The position numbers and the translations under genes are program-made. The notes beneath the pieces are model-generated. The model saw nothing but the letters and a program-made list of their open reading frames with translations. It had not been told where the DNA came from and ran no database searches. DNA of 53,110 nucleotides from Welwitschia mirabilis (lineage: Eukaryota; Gnetophyta; Gnetopsida; Welwitschiales): contig JBOZIK010000001.1 of the NCBI GenBank assembly GCA_051453625.1, positions 85,174,061-85,227,170 of the forward strand. Direction: 5' to 3'. This document shows positions 11,377 through 22,042 of the stretch, in pieces (the first letter of the stretch is position 1; each line of letters starts with the position of its first letter).

Positions 11377-11703
11377 TTGGACTTATGTGGATTCCCTTCT
11401 TTCCATCTCTATCATTTTACTGTTCTTTTTGTTCTTAATTCTCTGTATTCCTCTTTCAATCCTCATACAACTACCATCATCCATCCTCGTAAAGGTCTAA
11501 TTCAAGTTTTTGAAGAAAGCATTAGGCTAGCTTTTAGAATGAGCCAAGGCGATTGTATTTCTTTTAAGGTTTCTTACTCTGATGAGGATTTGAATTACTT
11601 AATGGTCAATCAGTTAGATGATTTTATGTGCATACAAAAGATGGATACCCATTTCCATGAGGTTTCCACTACCAACTTTATCACCTCGTACTTTGCAGCT
11701 TGA
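11377..11703 (+). CDS. hypothetical ORF in chromovirus leader, unknown function
   Basis: An open frame of 108 residues on the strand opposite to the host element, with reasonably mixed amino-acid content (PRKGLIQVFEESIRLAF, FKVSYSDEDLNYLMVNQLDD). It ends at a TGA that is soon followed by GTAGG, which could be a splice donor. I do not recognise the family, and the first 25 residues look like AT-rich noise. It may be one exon of the larger gene-like segment that continues to 13722, or chance. Confidence 0.25.
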   Translation: MDLCGFPSFHLYHFTVLFVLNSLYSSFNPHTTTIIHPRKGLIQVFEESIRLAFRMSQGDCISFKVSYSDEDLNYLMVNQLDDFMCIQKMDTHFHEVSTTNFITSYFAA

Positions 11704-12348
11704 GGGGTACTGATCATAGGTAGGGTATTCCTACATAACCAAGTTAGTTAAGTCCCAACTTACATTATCTACTTGTTACTATTTTTAATTAGTAAATTTT
11801 CTTTGGATTGGGATTCCATTATGTATTCATTAATCCTTTCTCAGTTATTCCACTAGAAATGAAATGGTGATAGAGGAAAATGTTTTTGCACACACATTCT
11901 ATTAGGTTTATATTTTTCTTCTATGGGTCTAAGTGGGATACAATTCTTTAGATATATGACTATAAACTCCTTTTTTATTTTTTTCTTTTATGAAATTCCT
12001 ACTAGATCCTTGATTCATTTTTGTTCTTTCTCATTTGTGAAGGATGAATGTTTTGAAGATTATGATATTAAAGAAATATCTTAGGTACTTTTTCTATTCT
12101 ATTTGAGGTACAGATCTTCACCATGGATTTTTAGACAATAAGTGTGTTTCTAATGACTTCATTTTTATTTATTGTCATTTTGTAGATGAGTAAGGCATTG
12201 GGATCCCATGATTCTTCCTGTCAAAAATGTGATAAGGCTTCAATTAACTATCCAATGCTAGAGGAACTCAAAAAATAGAAGACACCCCTTACCTTTTCTC
12301 GATGACACTATCCCCATGGGATATTAACTAACTTTCATCACTTACACG

Positions 12349-12483
12349 CTCTCTCTCTCTCTCTCTCTCNNNNNNNNNNNNNNNNNNNNNNNNNNNNNNN
12401 NNNNNNNNNNNNNNNNNNNNNNNNNNNNNNNNNNNNNNNNNNNNNNNNNNNNNNNNNNNNNNNNNNNNNCTCTCTCTCTCTCT
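12349..12483. repeat. (CT)n microsatellite containing a 100-N gap
   Basis: A CT run at 12349-12369 continues directly after the N run, from 12470. The gap of exactly 100 N at 12370-12469 therefore lies inside the microsatellite; its true length is unknown. Confidence 0.9.
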
Positions 12484-12817
12484 TTCTTCTCTTCTTCTTC
12501 TTCTTTTTTTTTTTTTAAATTGTTGACTTAGTATGCTAATTATAATAAACTCTCCTTGTCCCCCCTCTTCCTCCTTTCCCCTTTTTTTTATTTTTTATTT
12601 TTTTAATTTTAGGTTCCATTCTCAGAGACCTTGGTTGAGGATGATGTAGGTTTAACTTCATAACATCTAAAGAAGCTCTTTCTTTAGAAGATAAGGGAAG
12701 ATTATATAGCAATAAGTGAATTCTTTCCTTCTATACCTTCCACTGACCTCTTCATGAATATGTTTTTTTCCTTTTAATTCTCAAGGGGAGGAGGTTCTTA
12801 ATAACTTTAATACATTA

Positions 12818-13722
12818 ATGGATCAAGCAGACATGTCCTATTCCACCCTCAACTTTTAGCCTCTAGGTCAAAGTATTTCTGTTGCTCGCCCTTCTCTAGA
12901 GCCTTCTTATCATCCACCTACAGCTTCATAGTCCATCATTAATGAGTAGGATCAAGTGTCTTACCATACAAATTAGCTTTTATCAGTGATGGAGACTCTA
13001 TATCCTAAAGTTAAGGAGCTTATGGATTATTTGAGGGAATATCAATCCCTTTCCAGCATCTTGTACACATAGGTTATGCATTTGTCCTACTTGGATGATG
13101 TATGCACCTATCATTGATCCAAGGTAATGGATTTTACATGGAACTTCAAGTGTAGCCATTTTGCTTACTTTACTTCTTATTATTCTCCATAATTTGAATA
13201 ACTTTCTTTACTCTAGGACCTTTAGAACTTAGGTGATATGATGAAATTCTTTTATTATGTGGTTCGACACAAGGTAGAGGAACGGGAGTCTATAAGAGAT
13301 TTTCTCTGGATGCTTGAGAATCAAGTGGAAAATATGCACCTATTATAGATGAGATTGTGAGTAGATGCTTCTCATATCACTGCATTAGAAAATAGTCAAA
13401 CTACCTTATCTGCTCAGGTAGTAAATAGCAAGAAATGATCCAAGTCTATGTGGACTATTTAGTGATCACTATTAATAACAGTAATGTATTATACCATAGT
13501 GGGAAGCTTTTGAATGATTATATGTTAGGAATACTAATGACTTATAGTAAGTTTCATATGAAGCTCTATAAGAGACCATATCCCATTACTAGTGCAAATT
13601 CTACGACAAGTTTTTCTTTAGTTAAAATTAATACTATGGTGGTTCCAAATCAACTTACTAGAATGGAAGTCATTCCAAGTGACATAGATCCTTCTATCCC
13701 AAGTGTGAAGGATCACAACTGA
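12818..13722 (+). pseudogene. decayed plus-strand gene-like ORF of unknown function
   Basis: From ATG at 12818 one frame can be followed for about 600 bases with good non-random content (MDQADMSYSTLNF, ARPSLEPSYHPPTAS, METLYPKVKELMDYLREYQS, then DMMKFFYYVVRHKVEE). It is interrupted by about a dozen stops. Most are TAG or TAA where Gln would fit (for example at the stops flanking SIINE and before DL and NLG). Near 13421 the frame meets CAG/GTAGTAA, a possible splice donor, and a 95-residue open frame in another phase follows at 13435-13722. The product is unknown: a hydrophilic protein with a helical middle part. It runs antisense to the chromovirus that contains it, between primer site and gag. 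It could be a captured host gene or part of another nested element. Confidence 0.4.
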
Positions 13723-13955
13723 GTTCTATTCTCTATGGAGGATTTCCTTCCTTCTTAGCAGTGATTTAAAGTTCATTTGTCAAGTTCCATGCACCTTAAT
13801 TTTTATTGGTGCCTTATTTCCTTCATTTATTATATCTTTTCTTTATGTACTATATGTCTTCAGGCTTGTTTTCTTAATACAAACCTTTGATTATTTATAA
13901 AACTGAGTTTCTTCCTTGTTTTTTCTCAAAATAGTAGTTTACTACTTTGTTATCT
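13723..13955 (+). other. 3'-UTR-like stretch between gene-like segment and primer site
   Basis: T-rich sequence after the last stop (CTTTATGTACTATATGTCTT, then TTCTTAATACAAACC) resembles a plant 3' untranslated region on the plus strand. No polyadenylation site can be proven. Confidence 0.25.
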
Positions 13956-13967
13956 ACTCTAATACCA
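13956..13967 (-). other. primer-binding site of chromovirus (initiator Met tRNA type)
   Basis: On the minus strand TGGTATTAGAGT begins two bases inside the 5' LTR. It matches TGGTATCAGAGC, the site complementary to the 3' end of plant initiator Met tRNA, with C-to-T changes at two positions. This fixes the direction of the element and the LTR boundary. Confidence 0.9.
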
Positions 13968-13969
13968 AA

Positions 13970-14385
13970 TGTAATATTCCATTTTAGTGTTTTTGTATTA
14001 CTTCGTATAAGAAGGAACATATGAAATAATATGCTAGGATTGATAGTAATAACAACAAATAAATCTAGGAAAATGTAGACTTTATTATCAGAAGCAGCAA
14101 GTTACATTTCTTATCATTAGCTAGTAGCCTTATAGTAGTGGTCAAAGATAAATACATAGACTATGACCTAAGTCCACCTCTTGGGACCCTTGAGGATCAG
14201 CCAAGATTATTGTTGGTTACATACACCTAGTCTATCCACCTCCACCTAATGCCAAAGTCTTAAGTACCATAATGAAAGAATACATCTTTATATATTTGGA
14301 TCACACCCATTCATATTTTGTTAATTATGCTCATTTAGTACTTTAATACACTTTATTTTATAAATAGTAAATTTGAAACATTACA
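13970..14385 (-). repeat. chromovirus 5' LTR
   Basis: A 416-bp partner of 4776-5190, with ends TGTAATATT...AACATTACA that form the expected short inverted repeat. It is followed by the ATAAC target duplication at 14386-14390. Confidence 0.92.
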
Positions 14386-14390
14386 ATAAC
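14386..14390. repeat. target site duplication of chromovirus, right copy (ATAAC)
   Basis: Exact match to 4771-4775, directly outside the right LTR. Confidence 0.85.
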
Positions 14391-14922
14391 CTAAATTAAG
14401 GATGATACAATGATATCATTTTATAAGCACTAGTAGTATTATAGTAACAAAGTTATCATAATAATGTAATCATTAAATAATGTAGGCTGAAGACCTAACC
14501 ATGATGATAAATAAGGTACAATAAATGAAATAAAAAGGGTGTTATAATTACTAAATTAATCCTTTTTAGAACCACATAAAATGGGATATCAAATATAAGT
14601 TACTCGAACATTAATGACAACTAATGATTAGTAAATTATAATGATTTTAATCATATATTATAATAGAATATTAGTTAAATGGTACTAAGGGATGATGATA
14701 GAAAATAGCATCAAAGTATGATGATAGATAATAGTATTATGGTTCTATTCTTATGTGGTCCCATAACCCATAAAATGTTTATCCATAATCCGATTAATTT
14801 AAGAATTGAAATGTATAATGAAAGTATAGTTAGTTTTTATTAAGACATAATGATAGTATCATGTGTAATAAAATGTTATAGTTAATTATCTCTATTTATG
14901 ATTGATTATGATATGATGATGA

Positions 14923-14998
14923 TAACACATAGATGCGTCAAATGAGATAGTGGAAATGGTAATCCACAGATATGTCGAATGAGACAGTGAAGTAATGA
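14923..14998. repeat. two-copy tandem repeat of about 38 bp
   Basis: Two adjacent units share the pattern ACAnATnnGTCnAATGAGA followed by AGTGnAA. They differ by scattered substitutions. Confidence 0.5.
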
Positions 14999-15274
14999 GA
15001 ATAATTGTTGAAACGAAATTATCCTCAACTAGTAATCTATTTAGAAATATGCTTAACTTACAATAATAATACTAATAACTAGATTATAATTCTAATGTAA
15101 ATCTAAATTCTATTGAAAACATGAATTAAGTGATTCACTAGTATGGATAATTAATTAAAAATTAAATGATAATTTAATCATGATAATTAAGATAATCATA
15201 AGTAATAGAATTGACTTATGATGAAATGTAATATGCCAATAATAGTAATATATAGAAATGGTACATATATTAAT

Positions 15275-15930
15275 TATATTTTAGGTTCTTATTTATGTCA
15301 TTAGTTGACAATCATCTGTACTAGAACTTGATTGATCTTGATCTTGATTCAGTGGCATACGAGCATATAGATTTGATATCTCTCATTTAATAAACATTAT
15401 CTATGTATATATATATTCAATACAATTAGTTATAAAAGGAGTAGTGTAGCATATTCCAATCTTTAATGAAGACAACCTTTAAAGAAGGCATATGTATGGA
15501 TGATACATGATTAGAGATTAACCTTCATGACTAAGAGTCATGATNNNNNNNNNNNNNNNNNNNNNNNNNNNNNNNNNNNNNNNNNNNNNNNNNNNNNNNN
15601 NNNNNNNNNNNNNNNNNNNNNNNNNNNNNNNNNNNNNNNNNNNNTATGTAATTTGAGATTATATATTAGATTCCTATAGTTATTTTAATTAAGTTTTGTA
15701 TTATTAGTCATCATTCATCTGCACTAGATTTTGATTGATCCTAATCTTGATTTAATAGCATATGGACATATAGATTTGGTATTTTTATCTAATGCACATT
15801 ATATATCTCTATACTAATTATATTATATTATAGAATGACTAGTTTTATATGTTCTAACATTTGCAAAACGCATATATATGAATGATTTATAACAAGAGAT
15901 TAACTTTCATGACTAAGAGTCATGATTTAC
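15275..15930. repeat. duplicated block (about 250 bp) with perfect hairpin, across a gap
   Basis: About 15290-15544 and 15690-15926 align with substitutions. Shared landmarks: TCTGnACTAGAnnTTGATTGAT, GCATAnGnnCATATAGATTTG, GAGATTAACnTTCATGACT. Both copies end with the palindrome TCATGACTAAGAGTCATGA (15525-15543 and 15907-15925), an 8-bp stem with a 3-base loop. A gap of exactly 100 N (15545-15644) starts one base after the first hairpin, so copy number may be under-counted. Confidence 0.65.
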
Positions 15931-16889
15931 CTAGAGGAGGGTGTGTTCTAGTGAGAAGCATGTATATGGTCAATATATGGTATGAGATATGAATGGATGA
16001 TTAGTGGGAGATCAAATACATGATTGATAGGTTATGTTTTACCCAGTGGTTGGTGGATCTTATGGAGGAGACAATTGTATAATCAATCTACAAATAACAA
16101 TATATTATATGTGATGTTATTCATGATAAGGAGTTATGTGATTATTCAATGAAGGGTATTCTCAAATAGTAGTATTATATGAGATTAATTCACATCAACC
16201 ATGGATGATCAAATCAACTTATTTATGACTGTGAGGTCATGACCCTATAGTAGTGGCTGATAAGTGATTAGATAAGATCTTTATGGGACACTTGAATAAT
16301 TTTTTTCTATATTTTGTATGAACATACATTATATGATGTTTTCTATGATTTTATATGGATGTTCTATTTTATAATATAGCTTACTTTGATCCCATTTGCT
16401 TACTAATGTGAACTGTCTAGATCTACCATACAACTATGTATAATACTAGTGATAGGAATAGTATTCAAGACAAAACTATATGTGGTCTAAGTTCCTTCAA
16501 ATAAGGATACATAAGCATGGTTTCTTACTATAGGTCAATCAACCACTCGATTAGGACATCGCACTTATATAGCGTGTTCCTTATGTTACTTCATTATGTT
16601 CTTCTTAATAAGATTTCATGCTTTTATTGTATGCTTTGTACTATGACTTAGACACCTTTATTGTATGCTTCTAATAGTTAATCATAAATGTTTTGAAATT
16701 AGGATGTAATGTTATCATATGAGCTATCATCATATAGTTCTCTTAAGGGATAGCCTATGAAATGTTAAGAGTATGTTTTCAATAGTAATCTAATTAATCC
16801 ACTATATTAGTTGATTGTTTGATTCTATTGTGTTAGATGATTGAGTAATGAAATAATGGTTAATTAAGTAACTAGATAATTAAAAAAAA

Positions 16890-17890
16890 GGTGTATTTTG
16901 GATAGAAATTTGAGTGTGTTATAATTAGTTTCTTCAATGGGGAAATACCATATGTGGGGGATTTTTAAGATTGGATTTAGAAATAGTGGAGCTCTAAAAA
17001 TATCAATTTCACAGTTATCTCTAATATAATTAGGGATTTTTTCCTATTTACTTTTAAAACTAAGGAAATAATAAATTATTCTAAATAGCAGCTTATTTAA
17101 AATATCTATGATTTATATCTTATTCTCAAACCTTAGGTAGATAATGATTATTTAGAAAAAGAAAGCCAAAGAAATATTCTAGTATGGGCTAAATTCCTAG
17201 GACTCCCTTCGTATTTTATGGATCATGTTGATATTATAGCATCTCAGTTAGGATAAGTTATTAGTATGAAATCTTATATAGATGTTTGAACCTCTCTTTC
17301 TATAAGGATGTGTGTTATTTTAGATTTGCATAAACCTCTCATAGAAAGAATTAAATTCAAAGTTAAAGGAAAGAAATACACACAAGAAATAGTTTACTTA
17401 ACCTTACATAGAATATGGTAAATAACCCAATCATATTTAGGCTTGTTGACCTAAATTATTAATTAAATTATAAGAGGAGAAATTACTGGTAGACAAAGTG
17501 GTAATTAAACTTAAAAGTAAAGTTTTTAAATCTAATGCTTTAATCAACTTAAAAGAAAGAGTACTTGATATAGCTGAACAAGATAATCTTAAGCGTTATG
17601 GCTCTTCTTCATAACAATATGAGAGCTCATAGTTAATTTCTCTTCACAGCAACCAAGGCAAATAGAGTCAAAGAGAATTAGCAATCTTACTACTTAAGAA
17701 AATCCTAGTCGCACAATGAGTAAAAAAACCTATTCTTTAGTTATTAATAAGAAACCATCCCTTTTAGATGATATAAAATAGCCATGTTGAAGTTTTTTTC
17801 ACCTCAAAAGATAAACAAACCTATAGTGAATAGTTTTGAATAAGTCAACCCTTTTAAATAGTTTGAGGTTGAGGATATTCTTTTAAGCCT
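16890..17890 (+). pseudogene. LINE ORF1 (DUF4283-type RNA-binding protein), broken
   Basis: The plus strand reads VWAKFLGLPSYFMDHVDIIA (near 17185-17245), SQLG and VISMKSYIDV, then RMCVILDLHKPLIERIKFKV (near 17305-17365). This is the order of plant LINE ORF1 proteins: VWxxxPGLPxxxxxxxxLxxIAxxIGKPIxxD, then ARVCVELDLxKPLPxxI. The protein binds the element's RNA. A zinc knuckle expected after this region cannot be seen. Stops are scattered throughout; the N-terminal limit is approximate. Confidence 0.75.
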
Positions 17891-17896
17891 TTTAAC

Positions 17897-19335
17897 ATGA
17901 ATTAAATATCTTGGAATGTAAGAGGCCTCTTAAACCCCCTTAGAAAGAGAATAGTATAAAATCATAATTTGGCTAAAATAGTTAATGTAGTTTTCATGAA
18001 GAAAGTTAAAATTCAAAGATTTATCCTTAAAACCTTTTATCAAAATCTTTTTATTAATGGTTGATTCAATTTTACTAATCATTAAAATCATAAAGGAGGA
18101 GTAGCTCTCATTCCTCATAATAAATAAATAAAACATAGCATAAATTCTAGAAAAGATCATAATGAGAATTTTATTTGGGTTTTCATCAACTACCTAAACC
18201 ATATCTTTGATTTATGTATTTATGCTCTTTATCAACATTAGGATCATACTAATCTATGGATTTGGCTTTTTCCAACCCTATCAAAGGCCATTTGGATCAT
18301 AGCTAGTAACTTCAATATGGTTAAAAACTCTTGTGATAAATTAAGAGAAAGCATTGAGGGCTAAACCGTTTAGAATTATTAGCTTGTGTCTAGTTTAAAA
18401 ACATGCTTAATCTTTAGGATGACAATTATAAATTTAAAACTTGCAGTAATTCAAGATGGTTTACTTGGAATAATGCTTGATTAGGTAATTCCTATATCTC
18501 TTCTTGCCTTAATCAAGCTTAATATCTAGTAATAATATAGTTTCTTTTCAATTGAAAAAATGTTTACCAATCTAATTTAATTATTCTCAAGTGTTATTTG
18601 ATCATTTTTAAATCTCTAGGTTGATTCAAAGTTGTAGTAATTCATCTTATCATTAAGACCTATAATTTTTAACACTTCTTTTTTATGGAGTAACTCCTTG
18701 TGTAATCTAATTCTTTTCTTCTATAAGTTATCTTAGGGACCTAATGAAAACAATGATTGGATTAACTAGTGGAATGATACCTCTATTAGAGTCCAATATT
18801 TAGTTAAGTACTTTAGAAATATTTCATCTAGAAACACTTAGCATTATGAGATAAAACTCCTTTATAATGTTTAGACTTATCAATCCAAAGTTGATGGGGG
18901 AAATGGTACAGACTTGAATTTTCAATTTTACTTTTTGCTAGTTATGATAAATTGAGCATTACAAGTCTTATAGTCAATAACATTAATCCCATTTTCATGA
19001 CTCTATATAGGTAATTAGGCTTCTCTTGAGTTCTTCCACTTTCTAAAAGAAACTTCTTCGTCTCCCCAAGTTGGTATCATTCATTTAGATAAAGGCTTAT
19101 TTATCACTTAGGAAAGTTTACATCTTTGCCTTAGTGCAACTTCCTCTTTTAACAAATATATCTTTGGAAGAAATAATTAGTTATCAAATTTTAAGATTAT
19201 AATTATTCTCCAAAAAATTAAAGGATGGAAAAGCTCTAGGTCTATATGGCTTTTCTATATAATTCTTGAAACATTTCTAAGGATATATAATTGATGATGC
19301 TTATCAAGTTTATCTAGAAGATCTTCATAATAACT
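17897..19335 (+). pseudogene. LINE ORF2 5' part: AP-like endonuclease and RT start, broken
   Basis: The start is set at ATG 17897, because ISWNVRGLLNPLRK follows at once; SWNVRGL is the hallmark beginning of plant LINE ORF2. Further on, HKGGVALIPHN and IASNFNMVKNSCDK (near 18300) match the endonuclease core, but the GDFN box reads SNFN, so a catalytic Asp is lost. FTWNN and LGNS (near 18460-18490) are also typical. The RT begins near 19200 with LKDGKALGLYGFSI (family LKxGKSPGPDGFxxEF) and is cut at 19335 by the LTR of the gypsy element. In an active element the protein nicks the target and primes reverse transcription there. Confidence 0.82.
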
Positions 19336-20283
19336 TGATGAAAGCTTATGTGATGAAATAAATTGAAAAAATATTACAACATTATACTAGGAAAGGTAGA
19401 AAATGATCATGATTCTAATCTAAAATAAGTTTAAATCATTAAATAAAAATCAAATATTTGCTACAGAGCTATTTAAGATTATTAGTACTTCAACCATTTA
19501 GTTCAAAATGCATCATTATGATAGACTCTTGATAAAGTTACTTGAGCTAGTCAGGTTAATAATTAACAAGTTTGCTATATACATATATTACATTAGGGGG
19601 AAATAATGAAAAAGTATAAAAACATGATATGATTTTAGATGAATACTAAATAATACTTATTTGTAAGTAATATTAATTATTCTAGTTCATGTTCAGCTAA
19701 TCAAACAACAGTAATTAGAAGATAATATTACCTTTTTATGTAATAAAACATGCACATAATGATACTCAAAATGTTAGTTATTTAGCTTTATAGTGGAATA
19801 CCAAAATGTTACATAGAGATGTACTAATGAGTTTGTGTTTTTCTTTGTAGGTAATACTAGAGCATTAGAGATACTATTGTGCCCTTTACAAGATGGCTAG
19901 AGCTTTTCTTTCTGACCTTCTTATGAAGTTCTATTACTAGAACCCTTTTGCAAAAAAGATCCCTACTTCAGGTGGTGATTGCCTCTTTATATTCTTTAGC
20001 CTCTTTTTTCCCCCTTTCTTTACTCTTGACAAATATATTTATAGTTAAATTTGTTGTTGTATTTTCACCACATTGATCTTATTCCTCATCATCATGCTAG
20101 ATGGCATATTGTACCTAGAACATTATGATATATATGTATATGCTGATATACTAACACACTAACTCACTAACCTACTAACCAACTAGTATATTAAATTAAC
20201 TACTAAAGAGAAATATTAAATGTTACCTATAATGTATAATCATAAGAACAAAAACTTCTTATTAATAATAAAAATTTACATCA
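19336..20283 (-). repeat. 3' LTR of OTA gypsy element
   Basis: This 948-bp repeat is bounded by a 5-bp inverted repeat (TGATG...CATCA). It aligns along its length with 38341-39436, for example AACATGATATGATTTTAGAT, ATGTTACATAGAGATGTA and GAGTTTGTGTTTT. The divergence is scattered, showing an old insertion. Confidence 0.9.
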
Positions 20284-20297
20284 TTCTTATTTTTTAT
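20284..20297 (-). other. candidate polypurine tract of OTA gypsy element
   Basis: The minus strand reads AATAAAAAATAAGAA directly before the 3' LTR. It is mostly purine and in the right place, but A-rich tracts are common here. Confidence 0.45.
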
Positions 20298-20639
20298 TAG
20301 TTTTTCCAAGCTTAAGATTTTGTTAGTTTCTTAATAAATAAATATATACAAAAGAATAAGAAAAAGAGGCTCATCATTTTCCTTTTTATTAAATCTTAAA
20401 TTCTTGTAAAATTCATAGAAAGATTCTTAAATTAATTCATCATTCATATTTATCCACTCACCATTCTAATTTTCTAATATATCAATTTTCTATGTAAATT
20501 CTATCAAACAAGGATTGGAAAGTTCATTCCAAAATTCAGGGAGGAAATGATTTTTCATTCTGTGAAATTATCATAATGGTTTAAGTCAAAAGTGTTTAAC
20601 ATACTAAATTTTTAAAGGATAGATTCCTCTTATCACATT

Positions 20640-21412
20640 CATAGTACAAACAACTTAGTAGAGTAGACGTTGTAGATTCTTGTGTTTCCATTTTAGTGCT
20701 TTATAACTAACATTGTCTTTCAAGTCCAAAATTAGCATCTTTAATCTTAGTAATTACATAAATGTGATTATAGTTATCCTCACTTACATCAATTACTTTA
20801 TATTATACAAACCATAAATTCTTTGTGCACTTTATAATAACTTCTCATTGAGAAAATTCTTTCTGAAAATCTAACCTATCTGCTACTACTGCTTTTGCCT
20901 TATTATTTTATGGATTCTTTTCTTCTATTAGTAAACTTTAATTATTTAATATCTTTCCATCAAAATCTTTATTAATCTACTTCCCAAAAAGTATAATTTG
21001 CATTTTATCATTATAGTTATCCATTTCATTGAATATTCTATTCAACTTTTTAAAATAAGCTTTCATCTCTATAGTTAGCTCAAAATATTTCTTTTGTATA
21101 CTTTTAAGAGTGTGAAAAATGTGATGACTGATATCTATAACTTTTTTATCAAAAGCATCCTTTGATTTTCCTTTCATTGATATCTTGGTAATATTTTCAA
21201 AATAAGATGTGAAATACTCCACTAATATAGGTGTTTGCCCTTTAGAATCAATGTGCTCATTTGTGTTCATTCTACCCCATTTTAAATCTTGCACATTTTT
21301 AAATGCTAAAAATAGTAACAATAGATAAACCTAAAATTTTTGTTTGAAGATGTTCTATTATAGTTCTAAGATATGTAAGAATGACAAAGTATAAGAGAGT
21401 ACGAGATTCCAT
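20640..21412 (-). pseudogene. unidentified minus-strand gene-like ORF inside the gypsy element
   Basis: ATG at 21412 opens a 38-residue frame (MESRTLLYFVILTYL...) that starts like a secretory signal. It overlaps a second frame from about 21330 to 20977 that begins with the hydrophobic VYLLLLFLAF and continues for over 100 hydrophilic residues (KGKSKDAFDKKVIDISHHIF, KAYFKKLNRIFNEMDN). Beyond its stop, the same kind of content continues to about 20640 with stops (VIDVSEDNYNHIYVITKIKD). A TATA box lies about 50 bases upstream. I do not recognise the family. It runs in the sense direction between integrase and 3' LTR, the place where Athila elements carry an env-like ORF. A captured host gene is an alternative. 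Confidence 0.35.
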
Positions 21413-21462
21413 GAAAAAGAAAAATGTAAAAGTGAAGAAGAGGTGAAATTACTGACCTACTT

Positions 21463-21476
21463 CCCACTTTATATAG
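21463..21476 (-). promoter_or_regulatory. candidate minus-strand TATA box
   Basis: CTATATAAAGTGGG on the minus strand, followed by a pyrimidine-rich leader (CACCTCTTCTTCAC) and an ATG at 21412, looks like a plant core promoter. Confidence 0.4.
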
Positions 21477-21752
21477 GTAAAAACATATGCTTCTTATTTC
21501 CTTAAACACATTTAAAGAGACTTAAAAAGTTTTATCAAAAAATTAATTTAAATTAAATTATTCCATGTGGTTTTAATGTTAAAAAATGAAATGATATGGT
21601 GACAAGGAGAATAATAAAAAATTTAGTTAACATGGAGTGGATATTGTAAAGGTTAACATGGGTTTGATGATGTGGAATGAAAGTATGTGTTGATTTTCAA
21701 TTGGGATCATTAAGAATAAGGAGGGATTATTGAGTATTATTTTAAGTAATTA

Positions 21753-21762
21753 NNNNNNNNNN
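21753..21762. other. gap of 10 N
   Basis: Ten unknown bases inside the non-pol part of the gypsy element. Confidence 0.95.
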
Positions 21763-22042
21763 ATGTATTATATCTAAAACATTGTTATTCTCCATAATAA
21801 AGGGTTTAACAAGGGTTATTAAGAACTTTCTAGTTCTTAATAGGGGTTACTAAACTCATTGTGAAGCTAGTAAAGGGGTTCAAAGAGGCTTGTTAACTTC
21901 CAATTTGTTGATATGGTCCTTTGAGTCTTCGCCACTTAGATATAACTATGTTATGTAAAATAAAGGAGCATGTTCATAGAAGGAAGATATAGAAGAAAGT
22001 TAACCAGTGTCTTCGAGAAAAGCACCTCATTTTCAAGATTAA

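Larger units (their letters stand above)
4776..14385 (-). mobile_element. chromodomain Ty3/gypsy retrotransposon (chromovirus), complete but decayed
   Basis: A 9.6-kb element on the minus strand. Order in its own direction: 5' LTR (13970-14385), Met-tRNA primer site, about 4 kb of unusual leader, gag with zinc knuckle (8815-9850), protease (8380-8670), reverse transcriptase/RNase H (7072-8130), a gap, integrase with C-terminal chromodomain (5340-6700), polypurine tract and 3' LTR (4776-5190). A perfect ATAAC duplication flanks it. Protease before RT, integrase last and a chromodomain at the end define the chromovirus clade; the exact lineage (Tekay, Reina and so on) is not clear. All coding frames have stops. 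The two LTRs are visibly diverged by scattered substitutions and small indels, so the insertion is old. Confidence 0.9.
14391..16880. other. AT-rich unassigned stretch with local duplications
   Basis: About 2.5 kb rich in ATGATGATA-like words and without a credible coding frame. It is the right-hand continuation of the sequence into which the chromovirus inserted. It contains a short tandem repeat near 14923-14998, a duplicated block at 15275-15930 and a 100-N gap. It could be part of a large LTR or of a non-autonomous element; no ends were found. Confidence 0.4.
16890..19335 (+). mobile_element. L1-type LINE, 5' part, split by a gypsy insertion
   Basis: Contains ORF1 (16890-17890) and the first part of ORF2 (17897-19335: endonuclease and start of reverse transcriptase). 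The ORF2 frame resumes at 39437, beyond the gypsy element. The fragments together span about 4.9 kb, close to the usual size of plant L1 elements. Neither a 5' end nor a target duplication could be placed. Confidence 0.85.

Noticed and set aside
17930-18160. 76-residue minus-strand frame
   Set aside because: It is the shadow of the LINE endonuclease read on the plus strand.
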